Positions 28,012 through 37,482 of a DNA stretch of 64,000 bases are shown piece after piece. This DNA comes from Cellulosimicrobium cellulans (GTDB lineage Bacteria; Actinomycetota; Actinomycetes; Actinomycetales; Cellulomonadaceae): the NCBI RefSeq assembly GCF_016921195.1, contig NZ_JAFGYF010000002.1, positions 496,001 to 560,000 of the forward strand, in the 5' to 3' direction. The position numbers were made by a program, and so were the translations under genes. Within the stretch, counting starts at the first letter, position 1; the number at the start of each line of letters is the position of its first letter. Below the pieces are notes generated by a model. That model was given only the letters and a program-made list of their open reading frames with translations, was not told where the DNA came from and ran no database searches.

Positions 28012-29397
28012 TTACGTGCGCACGGCGTCCGGGACGCGCGGCGCGCCGTCAGGCGTCGGCGGCACGGCGCCTGCGGTCGTGCTCGTTCCCGCTGTCGTAA
28101 CGGTGCCGGCGGTGGTGGTCCTGGCCCGGGTGCCCCACGGACGACGTGCGTGATGCTCGAGGACCACCGCGAACGCGTCCACCGCAGCGCCCTCCGTGAG
28201 CGTCTCGTCGCGGTAGCGGCGACCCGCCGATCCCAGACGGTCGCGTCGCCCCGGGTCGGCCGCGAGCGCCCGCGCTGCGTCGAGGAGCGCCTGCGGGTCC
28301 TGCGGGTCGACGCGGACGCCGCCACCGGACGCGCGCAGCTCGGCCGCCGTCGTCGAACGCTCGGACGACGCCGCGAGCACGGGTCGGGCCGCGTCGAAGT
28401 AGGACGTGAGCTTGCTCGGCACGGACATCTCGGCGAGCCCCGCGAGCTCGTTGACGAGCAGCACGTCGGAGGCCACGAGCGCGGCGCGGAACTCCTCGTC
28501 GGGCAGGGAGTCGACGAACTGCAGCCGGCGTACCCCGCTCCCGGCCGCCTCGAGCGCGGCTCGACGGCTCCCGTCGCCCAGGAGCACGAACCGCACCCGC
28601 GCGTCCTGCGCGTCGGCCAGGCGCGCCGCCTCGACGACGTTCTCGAGCCCCTGCTTCACCCCCTGGTTGCCCGCGTGGAGCACGACCGTCTCGTCGTCGC
28701 GCCACCCGTGGGCGGCGCGTACCGCCGCGCGGTCCGGGAGCACCGCGTCGTGCGCGAGGTGCGTCCAGTTGCGCACGACGTGCAACGCGGCGGCGTCGAC
28801 CCCGAGGGACTCGCCCAGATGCCGCGCGAAGCGCTCGTGGATCGCCACCACCGCGTCGGCACCGCGCGCGACGAAGCGCTCGACGGCGCCCACGGCGCGA
28901 GCAGCGCGGCCCGAGGCGGCCCCGGTCTCCTCGACACCGAGCGAGTAGAGGTCCTGGGTCCAGAGCACGACGCCCGGCGCGGCGGGGCGCGACCTCCCGC
29001 GCGCACGTCCGGCGCGGAGCCGGAGCATCGCGACGGCCGCCGCGAAGAGCGACGGCGAGACGAGCAGCACGACGTCGGCGTCGGGCCAGGGCGTCGTCGC
29101 GGACCGCACCCCGAAGCTCAGCTCGGCGAGGAGACGGCGCACGGAGCTGGGCGACCGGGGCACGTAGTGGCGCAGACGGAGCACGTCGACGCCGTCGAGC
29201 CGCTCCCGGCGCGACCACCCGCGGTAGCCCTCGCGGACTCGCCACTCCGGGTAGTGCGGAAAGGTCGTGAGAACGTTCACCCGCGCACCGCGCGCGGCCA
29301 GGGCGCGGCTCAGCGCCGACGTGTACGGCGCATTTCCGGTAGGTTCAGGGGCGTAGTTGGCGCCGATCACCAGGACGCGCATTCCCGAGGTGCTCAC
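28012..29397 (-). CDS. WcaI-like GT4 glycosyltransferase
   Basis: 461 residues. The N-terminus (VLVIGANYAPEPTGNAPYTS, FPHYPEWRVREGYRGW, LRHYVPRSPSSVRRLLAELS) closely follows colanic-acid WcaI/WbuB-type transferases. GT-B donor half with VLHAGNQGVKQGLENVVEAA and SVPSKLTSYFDAARPVLA. The C-terminal 40 residues contain a Thr-Ala-Gly repeat run (TTTAGTVTTAGTSTTAG), not part of the catalytic fold. Sugar specificity is unknown. Divergent from the acetyltransferase at 29441. Confidence 0.88.
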   Translation of the reverse strand: MSTSGMRVLVIGANYAPEPTGNAPYTSALSRALAARGARVNVLTTFPHYPEWRVREGYRGWSRRERLDGVDVLRLRHYVPRSPSSVRRLLAELSFGVRSATTPWPDADVVLLVSPSLFAAAVAMLRLRAGRARGRSRPAAPGVVLWTQDLYSLGVEETGAASGRAARAVGAVERFVARGADAVVAIHERFARHLGESLGVDAAALHVVRNWTHLAHDAVLPDRAAVRAAHGWRDDETVVLHAGNQGVKQGLENVVEAARLADAQDARVRFVLLGDGSRRAALEAAGSGVRRLQFVDSLPDEEFRAALVASDVLLVNELAGLAEMSVPSKLTSYFDAARPVLAASSERSTTAAELRASGGGVRVDPQDPQALLDAARALAADPGRRDRLGSAGRRYRDETLTEGAAVDAFAVVLEHHARRPWGTRARTTTAGTVTTAGTSTTAGAVPPTPDGAPRVPDAVRT

Positions 29398-29440
29398 GCA
29401 CGTACGATAACGACTTTCGAGCCGATTCGCTGGGGGGCAG

Positions 29441-30007
29441 ATGACATCGCACGAAATGCGCCGGGAAAGCCGCGTGATACCGCTCGTCGACGCCCCCGGA
29501 GAAAAGACGGCCTGGGGACGGCCGAGCGCGCTCGTCTACCTGTGGGGAGTCGCCGAGCTGCTGTTCGTCTCGAACCCCTGGCAGGTCAGCTCGCGCCTGC
29601 GCGTCGCGGTGCTGCGCGCCTTCGGGGCCGACATCGGCGACGGGGTCGTCTTCCGCCCGCGCACGCGCGTCCGCTTTCCATGGAAGCTTCACGTCGAGGC
29701 AAACTGCTGGGTGGGCGAAGGAGTGTGGATCCACAACCAGGACCACGTCTGGATCGGGCACGACGCCGTGCTCTCGCAGGACACGTTCCTCACCACGGGG
29801 AGCCACCGGCACCGCACCGACATGGGGCTCGTGACGGCCCCCGTGCACGTCGGCCCCGGGGCGTGGGTCACCGCACGGTGCGTCGTCCTCGGCGGGACGC
29901 GGATCGGGCGCTCGGCACTCGTCACACCCGGGTCGGTCGTCCGCGGCGACGTGCCCGACGGCCGTGTCTGGGACGGCCGGTCGCTCTCTGACCGGACGCG
30001 GTTCTGA
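29441..30007 (+). CDS. WcaF-like exopolysaccharide O-acetyltransferase
   Basis: 188 residues of left-handed beta-helix type. Strong likeness to colanic acid acetyltransferase WcaF: LRVAVLRAFGADIGDGVVFR, RFPWKLHVEANCWVGEGVWI, the catalytic-His region TTGSHRHRTDMG, and hexapeptide repeats VHVGPGAWVTARCVVLGG, TRIGRSALVTPGSVV. Probably transfers acetyl from acetyl-CoA to a sugar of the repeat unit. GGGGGG lies 4 bases before the ATG. Followed after a single base by a glycosyltransferase on the same strand. Confidence 0.92.
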   Translation: MTSHEMRRESRVIPLVDAPGEKTAWGRPSALVYLWGVAELLFVSNPWQVSSRLRVAVLRAFGADIGDGVVFRPRTRVRFPWKLHVEANCWVGEGVWIHNQDHVWIGHDAVLSQDTFLTTGSHRHRTDMGLVTAPVHVGPGAWVTARCVVLGGTRIGRSALVTPGSVVRGDVPDGRVWDGRSLSDRTRF

Positions 30008-30008
30008 G

Positions 30009-31139
30009 ATGGTCGGCCGACGCCTGCGGGTCCTGCACGTGGCCACCCTCCTCACCCCCGACGGTGCGTACGGAGGCCCCGTCCGCGTCGCGACCAACCA
30101 GATCCGGGCGCTGCGCGCACGAGGTCACGACGCGCTCCTCGTCGCCGCGGCGGCAGGTTTCGACGAGCTCCCGACGACGTGGGACGGCGTGCCGGTCGTG
30201 ACGTTTCCTGCCGTGCGGGTCGCTCCGGGCGCGGGGTTCGCGGGGCTCGCCGCACCCTCGATGGTGCGGTGGATCCGGACCCGCGGAGCTCGTGCCGACA
30301 TCGCGCACGTCCATCTGGCCCGCGACCTCGTCACCCTGCCCGCAGCGATCGCCTGGGGCCGGTCCGGCAAGCCCTTCGTCACGCAGACGCACGGCATGGT
30401 GATGCCGTCCTCGCACCCGCTCGCGGCGCCCCTCGACGCGGTCCTCACGCGACGCGTCGTGACGCGCGCGTCGACGAGCTTCGCCCTCACGCCCGTCGAG
30501 GAGGCCGGCCTCCGCACGCTGTTCGGCCGGGGAGTCAGAGTCCAGCGGCTCGTCAACGGCGTGCCGGCAGGCGGGACCAGCGAGCCGCCGCACGCCCAGC
30601 GCCCCGAGGTGCTGTTCCTCGCCCGTCTGCACCCGCGCAAGCGGCCTCTCACCTTCGTCGACGCCGCCGCCCGTCTCGCGCCGCGGTTCCCCGAGGCCCG
30701 GTTCCGGATCGTCGGTCCGGACGAGGGCGAGGGCGCCGCGGTGCGCGACCGGATCGCGGCACTCCCGGCGGACGTCCGCGGGCGGGTCGTCTGGGAGGGG
30801 GCGCTGCCTCCCGAGCGCACGACAGCCCGGCTCGCGCGCGCCTCGCTCTACGTCCTGCCGTCCGTCGAGGAACCGTTCCCCATGAGCGTCCTCGAGGCGA
30901 TGTCGTGCGGGGTCCCGGTCGTCGTGACGCGCACGTGCGGGCTCGCGGCACCGGTCGAGCGCGCCGCCGCGGGCGAGGTCGTGGGCGAGGACGTCGACGA
31001 CCTCGCCGCCGCGGTGGCACGGTTCCTCGACGACCCGCGTCTCGCCCAGGACGCGGGCCGCCGCGCGCGCGACCTCGTCCGGAGGGACTACTCGATGGAC
31101 GCGGTCGCGGACACGCTGGAGCGCGCCTACGCCCGTTGA
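30009..31139 (+). CDS. GT4 glycosyltransferase
   Basis: 376 residues with GT-B features: LLTPDGAYGGPVRVATNQI, RADIAHVHLARDLVTLP, VTQTHGMVMPS, LFLARLHPRKRPLTFVDAA and the donor motif EEPFPMSVLEAMSCGVPVVV. Specificity unknown. It starts next to the acetyltransferase stop (TGAGATG), forming a two-gene plus-strand operon. Its 3' end overlaps the polymerase gene on the other strand by 13 bases, so the two genes converge with no room for a terminator. Confidence 0.9.
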   Translation: MVGRRLRVLHVATLLTPDGAYGGPVRVATNQIRALRARGHDALLVAAAAGFDELPTTWDGVPVVTFPAVRVAPGAGFAGLAAPSMVRWIRTRGARADIAHVHLARDLVTLPAAIAWGRSGKPFVTQTHGMVMPSSHPLAAPLDAVLTRRVVTRASTSFALTPVEEAGLRTLFGRGVRVQRLVNGVPAGGTSEPPHAQRPEVLFLARLHPRKRPLTFVDAAARLAPRFPEARFRIVGPDEGEGAAVRDRIAALPADVRGRVVWEGALPPERTTARLARASLYVLPSVEEPFPMSVLEAMSCGVPVVVTRTCGLAAPVERAAAGEVVGEDVDDLAAAVARFLDDPRLAQDAGRRARDLVRRDYSMDAVADTLERAYAR

Positions 31140-32515
31140 GCCCCGGCGCCCCGGACGTCTCGGGCTGCACCGACGCCCGGCCGCAGAGCGACCGCGGCGG
31201 CGACGAGAGCGACCGGCACCCAGAGGTAGCGGTTGTACATGCTCGGCGCGGTCGCGCTGAAGGCGAGCGCCGTGATGCCGACCGCGTACACGCGGGCCCG
31301 GAGCGCCGTCCGGGGCACGGCCCGCGCGGCGCGCAACACCGCGACCACGAGGCAGCCGAGCAGACCCGCCGCGAACACGACGCCTCCTTGGAAGAGCGCC
31401 GCGACCGGCAGGCTGTGCACGCCCAGCGTGTCCACGACGAGGGAGGACCGGGCGTCGAGACCGGCCCCGCTGATCGGGTCCTGCAGGAAGCCCCGCCACC
31501 CGAGGACGATGGTGTCCCACCGGGACGCCGAGGTGTTGAGCGACGCGTCGCCCCCCGAGAGCCCGAGCACCTGCATGACCCGTTCCGCCGGCCGCAGCGC
31601 ACCCTGCGTCTCGCCGAGCACGCCGCCCGCGAACCAGAGCGCCCCACCGGCGACGACGGCCGCGACGGCGACCCGCCCGACGGGGATGCCTCGCAGGAGC
31701 AGGAGCGCGGCGCTGCCGAGGACGGCCGCCAGCATGCCGCTCACGCTGCCGCTGAGCACGAGACCCACGATGCCCGAGAGGGCCACGCCCACGAGCAGGA
31801 GCCGCTGGAGCCCTCCCAGTCCCCGCGTCAGCCCGGACAGGCCGATGACGACCGCGAGCGACGCGATGGCACCGGTGTCGCTGACGTGGCCGGTGAACCC
31901 CGTGTAACGGCCCGCCGTCGTGACGACCCCTCCGGGGATGGCGTCCGGCCCGAGCGCGAACTGCACGAGCGTCCCCAGGGAGCACAGGGCCGCGCCGACG
32001 CCGAACGCGACGAGGCCGCGCCGCAGCCGTCGCTCGTCGTCGAGGAGGACCGCGAGCTGCCACGGGAGCGCGAGCGCGACGTACAGCACCCGGACGAGGC
32101 TGACGAGGCTCTCTGTCGGTGCGGGCGAACCCGCCGTCGCGAGGCAGCCCCCGACGACCAGCAGCACCGCGGCGGGCAGCGCCCAGGCGCCGTACGGGTG
32201 CGGCGTGGGAGGTCGGCCCACGGCTGCGAGGCACAGCGCGAGGCTGGCCAGGAGGGAGACGTCTCCCGCCGTGATGCCGCCGCCCACCCGCAGCACCATG
32301 AGGGACACGAGAACGAGACCGCCGTACAGGAGCGCCCGCGCGAGCGCCAGCACGGGGTCGCGCGACCCGTCGTGCCCCTCGTGGACGACCTCGACGTCGC
32401 GGGGAGGCCGCGGCGACCCTCCGGCGCGCCGGCCCGCAGGGCGACCGGCGACCCGCCCCGCTCGTGCGGGGACGATCCGCGTCGGTTCCTCCGTCACCGC
32501 AGCGTGGTCATGCAC
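31127..32515 (-). CDS. O-antigen polymerase/ligase family membrane protein (Wzy-like)
   Basis: 462 residues with about eleven hydrophobic segments after a 55-residue polar N-terminus. The large loop near residues 320-370 holds SASRWDTIVLGWRGFLQDPI, GAGLDARSSL and GVHSLPVAALFQGG, the Wzy/WaaL-type pattern in which Arg and His residues face outside. Likely polymerises lipid-linked repeat units. The start could also be further inside because the N-terminus is of low complexity. No gene lies in the 234 bases between it and the flippase. Confidence 0.82.
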   Translation of the reverse strand: MHDHAAVTEEPTRIVPARAGRVAGRPAGRRAGGSPRPPRDVEVVHEGHDGSRDPVLALARALLYGGLVLVSLMVLRVGGGITAGDVSLLASLALCLAAVGRPPTPHPYGAWALPAAVLLVVGGCLATAGSPAPTESLVSLVRVLYVALALPWQLAVLLDDERRLRRGLVAFGVGAALCSLGTLVQFALGPDAIPGGVVTTAGRYTGFTGHVSDTGAIASLAVVIGLSGLTRGLGGLQRLLLVGVALSGIVGLVLSGSVSGMLAAVLGSAALLLLRGIPVGRVAVAAVVAGGALWFAGGVLGETQGALRPAERVMQVLGLSGGDASLNTSASRWDTIVLGWRGFLQDPISGAGLDARSSLVVDTLGVHSLPVAALFQGGVVFAAGLLGCLVVAVLRAARAVPRTALRARVYAVGITALAFSATAPSMYNRYLWVPVALVAAAVALRPGVGAARDVRGAGAQRA

Positions 32516-32749
32516 TCGTCATCATCCGATCACATCTCCTTCGCCGTCCCGGCCACCTGCAGGTCCGCCGACTCTGCCCCCTGCTATGCCGCGGCGGGCG
32601 TCGGAGGTGCGCGACGGACCGCTCGCTCCGAGCTCGGACCACACGGGGGTGCGCGCGCCGACACCGGGGAGAAGACACGCTCGGCGCCCACTCGGTCCCG
32701 GAAGAGAAAAGGGCTTCGCAATGGCCAGGGGCTGTTCCGCATTCTCGGG

Positions 32750-33976
32750 TCACGGGACCGCCGCTTGATAGGTCCGCCCCGCCGCAGGGAGGAAGAAGAC
32801 GACATAGCCGATCCCCCCGAGGAAGAATCCTAGAACGAGGCTCGCAAATGGCCCTCCGGCCAGATATCCGATCACGAACCCGCACCAGGTCACCGCGACC
32901 ATGCCGACCCGCGCGCGCGTCACGACGGACTGCGCCTTGAAGATCCGCATGACGACGAGGTGCGGTCCCACGAGCCCGCCGCAGGCCGCGAAGCAGCCGA
33001 CCGCCGCGAGCGCGACGACGAGCTCCCCGCGCTCGATGCCGGACGGGTGGACCGCCCCCGCCGCGGCGACGACAACGAGCACCGCACCGAGCGCGGTCGC
33101 CCCGCCTGCGGACAGCAGGCCGAGGCGCCGTGCGCGCCGGACAAGCGCGGCGTCGTCGGGCCGGTCGGACTCGCCCACCGCGTCCGAGAGCAGGTTCAGC
33201 GCGACGGCCGCGAAGAGCACGTTCACCGGACCGTAGAGCGTCTGGCTGAGCCGGAACGCCCCGACGCTCGCGCTCACGGAGAGCGCGCCGAGCACGAGGA
33301 GCGGCACCGTCGTGGCGAGCTGGGCGACGAGGAACTCCCCCGCCTGGGAGCGAGCCCGCGCCCCGTACACCGAGTACCGCGAGAAGCGGGGCACGCGGCG
33401 TGCCGCCAGCGCGAGCGGGACAGCCGCCACGGCGTAGCCCGCGCACCACACCGCATAGAAGGCGACGAGCGGCTGCGCCGTGCCGGCGACGGGGAGAACG
33501 GCGGGGACGAGCAGGAGACGGATCCCGTCCGAGAGCGCGACGGTCCCGTTCCGTCCCTGGCCAATGCAACGGAACCGCAGCCAGTCCTGGACGACCGGCG
33601 CGACGCTGAGGACCCCCAGCAGCGTCGCTCCGCCCGCGCCGAGGACGGTCACGGCGAGGTCCGCCGCGGCGACGAGCACGGTGACCGTCCCCGCGGCGAC
33701 GGCGACGTAGCGGACCGGGACGACGGCGTGAGGATCCGTCCGCCGCTCGATGAGCGCGGGCTGGAAGAGCCCGCTCCGTACCAGGCCGGTGCCGACGTTC
33801 AGCACGAGGAGGGCCAGGCTGAAGCTCGCGAAATCGACCGGCTCCATGTGCCAGGCACCCAGCAGGACGACGGCCGCACCCGCCGCGCTGGCCGCGGCCT
33901 GCGAGAGGACGAGCGGCCGGGTCAGCGCAGCCGCCGGGACCGCGAGGGACCTCCGCAGCACGTCGGGAGGCGTCAT
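32750..33976 (-). CDS. Polysaccharide flippase-like membrane protein (Wzx candidate)
   Basis: 408 residues, nearly all hydrophobic, with around twelve membrane segments, e.g. LVLSQAAASAAGAAVVLLGA, LGVLSVAPVVQDWLRFRCIG and FASLVLGFFLGGIGYVVFFL. The mid-protein FRLSQTLYGPVNVLFAAV matches the pattern of MOP/Wzx-type exporters. Probably moves the lipid-linked repeat unit across the membrane. ATGA-coupled to the preceding small gene. Confidence 0.78.
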   Translation of the reverse strand: MTPPDVLRRSLAVPAAALTRPLVLSQAAASAAGAAVVLLGAWHMEPVDFASFSLALLVLNVGTGLVRSGLFQPALIERRTDPHAVVPVRYVAVAAGTVTVLVAAADLAVTVLGAGGATLLGVLSVAPVVQDWLRFRCIGQGRNGTVALSDGIRLLLVPAVLPVAGTAQPLVAFYAVWCAGYAVAAVPLALAARRVPRFSRYSVYGARARSQAGEFLVAQLATTVPLLVLGALSVSASVGAFRLSQTLYGPVNVLFAAVALNLLSDAVGESDRPDDAALVRRARRLGLLSAGGATALGAVLVVVAAAGAVHPSGIERGELVVALAAVGCFAACGGLVGPHLVVMRIFKAQSVVTRARVGMVAVTWCGFVIGYLAGGPFASLVLGFFLGGIGYVVFFLPAAGRTYQAAVP

Positions 33977-34317
33977 GCGTCGAACCTCACGACCCGGCTC
34001 CCGGCGAGCAGCGCGCCCACCCGGGGCGCCAGCGGGGCACCCCGCCTCCAGTAAACGACCCCGATGCCCGAGTTGAGGATGGTCCGGCGCCAGCGCCAGG
34101 GCATGACGAGCCGCCCGAGCCGGGCGGCGGCGTCGGAACGGCGGTCCGTGACGCTGAACCGCAGGTGCGTGGCCACGGGGTCCAAGCCCGCCCGGGCCGC
34201 CTCGTGCCACGCGTGCTCGTCGGTGACGAGCACGAAGTCGGCCGCGCGGTCCGCGTCCGCGACGGCCTGCCCCGGCCCGGCGAGCACGGCCGTCGCCTCC
34301 GGTCGTCCGCGCGTCAT
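33973..34317 (-). CDS. Conserved-looking hypothetical protein in EPS operon
   Basis: 114 residues, family not recognised. Visible features: AAADFVLVTDEHAW-like alpha/beta start (residues 24-40 read RAADFVLVTDEHAWHEAARA), a basic MPWRWRRTILNSGIGVVYWR stretch (about 72-91) and no signal peptide or membrane helix. It overlaps both neighbours by 4 bases (ATGA at each end), which argues strongly that it is a translated gene and coupled to the pyruvyltransferase-like and flippase genes. Confidence 0.75.
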   Translation of the reverse strand: MTRGRPEATAVLAGPGQAVADADRAADFVLVTDEHAWHEAARAGLDPVATHLRFSVTDRRSDAAARLGRLVMPWRWRRTILNSGIGVVYWRRGAPLAPRVGALLAGSRVVRFDA

Positions 34318-35255
34318 CGTTCGATCCCCCATCGGCGGCGCCAGGAGTCGACGGCGTCTCGCGGGACGTCGATGCGGATCACCTCTCCCGAGCGCAGGTC
34401 GTCCTGGTAGCGCCGTGCCGCGTGGCGCGAGGGCGCCCGCAGGCCGACCGACCGCGCGATCTCCCGCGCGCGGTTGTCGATCGACAGCACGAGGGTGGGC
34501 ACGCCCCGCTGCATCGCCCGGATGCCGCCGTGGAGCCGGAGCCCCACGTACGCCGTCCCCGGTGCGTCGAGCGCCGCGTCGAAGTCCTCGAGGCGCGGGC
34601 CGAGCATCGTGCCCGTGCCGGCCCGGAGACCGTCGACGTACTCGCGGTCGCCGGGGCCCTGGGGCCAGAAGAGCACCTCGTCGAAGCGTTCGGCGAGCGC
34701 CCGCACGAGCCTCCGGTCGGCCAGCGGGTCCTGGCTGTAGTCGGTGAACGTCACGACGACGCGCCGTTCGTCGGACGGGAGCGTCTGCTTCTCCACGCCC
34801 CACAGCGTCGGGCAGCTCGTGTGCAGCGCGGGCACGCGCGCGCGCCGCAGCTTCGCGAGCGAGTACTCGTCGCGCACGGCCCACGGCACGTCGCCGGCCA
34901 GCGACCGCAGCCACGCCGCCGAGACCGGATCGATGCCCGCACGCTGGTACTGCCACCAGCCGACGCCGAGGAACGTCAGCCGCCCCCGGCACAGGTCGAC
35001 GTCGTCGACGGGCCAGTGCCACGCGCGACGGAAGCGCATGTGGTCGGAGAGCAGGTTCGTGCCGCACACGACCACCGACCGGGCGTCGCGCAGGGCCGCG
35101 CGATGGGTCGCGTCGAGCCGACCGTGCATCGGCACGAGCTCGACCTCGGTGCCCCGCCCGCGCAGGGGCGCGACGAGCTCCGCGTCGACGGCCTCCGAGA
35201 TGATCCGGTCGCCGACGTTCGTCGACGCCGCCCCGGGGTCCACCACCACGATCAT
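34314..35255 (-). CDS. Polysaccharide pyruvyl transferase family protein
   Basis: 313 residues starting MIVVVDPGAASTNVGDRIIS. Contains the family's GDRI turn, CGTNLLSDH, FLGVGWWQYQ, AVRDEYSLAKLRRAR, the CPTLWG segment and the conserved GLRLHGGIRAMQRGVPTLVL with the catalytic-site Arg/His. Members such as WcaK and CsaB attach pyruvate ketals from PEP to sugars. Cytoplasmic. Couples by ATGA to the glycosyltransferase upstream. Confidence 0.88.
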   Translation of the reverse strand: MIVVVDPGAASTNVGDRIISEAVDAELVAPLRGRGTEVELVPMHGRLDATHRAALRDARSVVVCGTNLLSDHMRFRRAWHWPVDDVDLCRGRLTFLGVGWWQYQRAGIDPVSAAWLRSLAGDVPWAVRDEYSLAKLRRARVPALHTSCPTLWGVEKQTLPSDERRVVVTFTDYSQDPLADRRLVRALAERFDEVLFWPQGPGDREYVDGLRAGTGTMLGPRLEDFDAALDAPGTAYVGLRLHGGIRAMQRGVPTLVLSIDNRAREIARSVGLRAPSRHAARRYQDDLRSGEVIRIDVPRDAVDSWRRRWGIER

Positions 35256-36355
35256 CGGACCGCTCCTTCCTCGAGGCTGCTCAGCCAGCCGCGGTACTCC
35301 GCGCCCACCCGCTCCCACGTGGCGGAGCCCTCCGTCCACTCCCGGGCGCGGCGGCCGAGGTCGCGGTTCCCGTCGACCTCCTCGAGCGGCCCCAGCAGAC
35401 CGGTGGGGCGGGCGAAGTCGGCGACGACGGCCGCGCCCGCGGACCGCAGCGGGTCCGCCGCGTGGATCGTCGACGAGACGACGGTCGGGACCCCCGCGGC
35501 GAGCATCTCGAGCAGCGTGATGCTGCACGACTCCCAGCGCGAGGGGTGCAGGTAGGCGCGGCAGCCCGTGATGAGCAGCCACTTCTCCTCCCCGCGCGCG
35601 TTGCCGCGCAGCTCGACCGTCCCGTCGAGGCCGAGCTCGCGGACCAGACGGGCGGTCCGCTCGCGACCACCCCGAAAGTCGGGTCCCGCGAGCGCGAGGC
35701 GCGGACACGGCACCGGGAGCTCGGCCCAGCGGCGCAGCAGGTTGTCGATCCCCTTGTGGTCGGGGTCGTAGCGGCCCATCCAGAGGAAGTAGTCGCCCGC
35801 TCCGACCCAGCGAGGGACCTCGTCGGGCGCCGGTGCGCCGTTGGGCAGCACGAGCGCCGGCGCGGTCCGGCCGCGCGCGACGTCGTCCGCGAGGCGACGC
35901 TCGGACGGGTAGAACACGTGCAGCCAGTCGACGCGGCGCACGACGGATGCCTCGGCGGCCCGCCGGGCACCGGCCACGTCCCGCAGGCGCGACGTGATGC
36001 CCGGCTCGTACACGCCGTGAGGCATGAGCACCACGACCGCGCCGCGCGCCCGGGCGCTCCGCGCCGCGACGACGTTGCTCACGACCCAGCCCTCGTGCAG
36101 GTAGACGACGTCCCCCGGCCGCACCTCGCTCGCCAGGCCCGTCGGTACCCAGCTCGTGCGTCCCCGCCCGAGGTGCGTGACGGTGCGCACGCTCCCCCGC
36201 AGGTCCTCCGGCACATCTCGCGGTGCCGGCACGCTCGCGCACAGCACCACCGCCTCGTATCCCGCGCGGCGCGCCTGGCGCACCCAGTTCTCGACGGAGT
36301 CGGTCACACCGGACGGGTGGGCCAGGAAACGCGCGTAGTAGTGGACGACCCTCAT
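35252..36355 (-). CDS. GT4 glycosyltransferase
   Basis: 367 residues, MRVVHYYARFLAHPSGVTDS start, GDVVYLHEGWVVSNVVAARS, LMPHGVYEPGITSR (acceptor/catalytic His), YFLWMGRYDPDHKGIDNLLR and SRWESCSITLLEMLAAGVP, the EX7E donor motif. Transfers an unknown sugar during repeat-unit assembly on the cytoplasmic face. ATGA overlaps at both ends keep it within one translational unit with the pyruvyltransferase-like gene. Confidence 0.9.
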   Translation of the reverse strand: MRVVHYYARFLAHPSGVTDSVENWVRQARRAGYEAVVLCASVPAPRDVPEDLRGSVRTVTHLGRGRTSWVPTGLASEVRPGDVVYLHEGWVVSNVVAARSARARGAVVVLMPHGVYEPGITSRLRDVAGARRAAEASVVRRVDWLHVFYPSERRLADDVARGRTAPALVLPNGAPAPDEVPRWVGAGDYFLWMGRYDPDHKGIDNLLRRWAELPVPCPRLALAGPDFRGGRERTARLVRELGLDGTVELRGNARGEEKWLLITGCRAYLHPSRWESCSITLLEMLAAGVPTVVSSTIHAADPLRSAGAAVVADFARPTGLLGPLEEVDGNRDLGRRAREWTEGSATWERVGAEYRGWLSSLEEGAVR

Positions 36356-37482
36356 GCCGCCTCCTTCACGACCTTGTGCACCGACCGCACGATCCGCTCG
36401 GCGGCCGCCTCCGTCGACGGCACCTCGCCCGCGGCCCCCGCCGGACGGTCCGTCGCGGCAAGGCGCAGCCACGCGGCGGCGAGGTCGGACGGTGTCCCGG
36501 ACACGGTGAAGAGGTCGGACCCCTCGGTGAGGTACTCGACCTCCGGGGCGTGGCGACCGACGTCGCTGGTGAGGACGGGCAGCCCGAGCGCGAGGGCGTC
36601 GACCGCGACGAGCCCCACCCGACCCGGGTTCAGCAGTAGCCGCGACACCGCGGCGGCACGCGCGGTCCCCCGTGCGTCGACCTGCCCCAGCACCACGACG
36701 CGGCCCGTCTCGGCGGCCAGGTCCTCGAAGACCCGCCGAGCGGGTCCGTCGCCCGCCACGAGGAGCCAGACGTCGGGGTCCCGACGCAGGACCTCGCGCA
36801 CGGTCCCGACGACGAGGTCCGGCAGCTTGTGCTCGTTGAGCGCCCCCAGCAGGAGCGCGGCGCGGGCGTCCCCTGGCAGCCCGACCGCGTCACGGTAGGC
36901 GGCCAGGTCCCGATCGTCGAGGGCGACCAGCTCGCGCCGCAGCGTGCGCGTGTCGGTGCTGTTGCCGAACGACGTGACACGGTCCGCCGGGACCCGTGCC
37001 GTCTCCAGGACGTGACGACGTCCTGCCTCGGTGTACGTCAGGACGTGCCGCGCGCGGCGGTTCAGCCAGGCCTCCCAACGCCCTGCGAGCGTCACCTCGT
37101 CGGCGGTGTAGGAGGCGCCGTGGCCCCACGTCACGTACGGCCTCCCCCGCAGCGCGGCCGCCAGTGCGTCGAGGTTGCCCGCCTGCATCTCCGTGACGAG
37201 CACCGCGTCGCGCCACCCCGTCGGGATCGCGCGACGGACCAGGTGCCGCCCGCCGGGACCCACACGCACCACGCGCACGGGCACCTCGGTGGCCCAAGGC
37301 GCCTCGACCATGTCGCCGCGTCCGCGGCGGCGACGCATCTGCTCGGGGTCGCCCCCGTAGAAGACGTGCACGTCGACTCCGCGCTCGTCGAGCCCCTCCA
37401 CGACCAGACCGAACAGGTGCTCCCGGTAGGCCGGGACGTAGGGCTGGGTGATCGCGACCCTCGGCCTAGTACGCGCCGTCAC
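36352..37482 (-). CDS. Glycosyltransferase (GT4-like)
   Basis: 376 residues from a GTG. AITQPYVPAYREHLFGLVVE at the N-terminus, VTWGHGASYTADEV, LTYTEAGRRHVLETARVPAD, LLLGALNEHKLPDLVVGTVR and LLNPGRVGLVAVDALALGLP. The last has an Asp where most GT4 proteins have the second Glu of the EX7E motif, so the donor site is slightly unusual. Its 5' end overlaps the sugar transferase gene by 17 bases. Confidence 0.87.
   Translation of the reverse strand: MTARTRPRVAITQPYVPAYREHLFGLVVEGLDERGVDVHVFYGGDPEQMRRRRGRGDMVEAPWATEVPVRVVRVGPGGRHLVRRAIPTGWRDAVLVTEMQAGNLDALAAALRGRPYVTWGHGASYTADEVTLAGRWEAWLNRRARHVLTYTEAGRRHVLETARVPADRVTSFGNSTDTRTLRRELVALDDRDLAAYRDAVGLPGDARAALLLGALNEHKLPDLVVGTVREVLRRDPDVWLLVAGDGPARRVFEDLAAETGRVVVLGQVDARGTARAAAVSRLLLNPGRVGLVAVDALALGLPVLTSDVGRHAPEVEYLTEGSDLFTVSGTPSDLAAAWLRLAATDRPAGAAGEVPSTEAAAERIVRSVHKVVKEAA

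Noticed and set aside
32516-32749. Possible small gene or RNA between the polymerase and flippase genes
   Set aside because: 234 bases with no convincing ribosome site, hairpin or conserved peptide; probably the promoter region of the polymerase gene.
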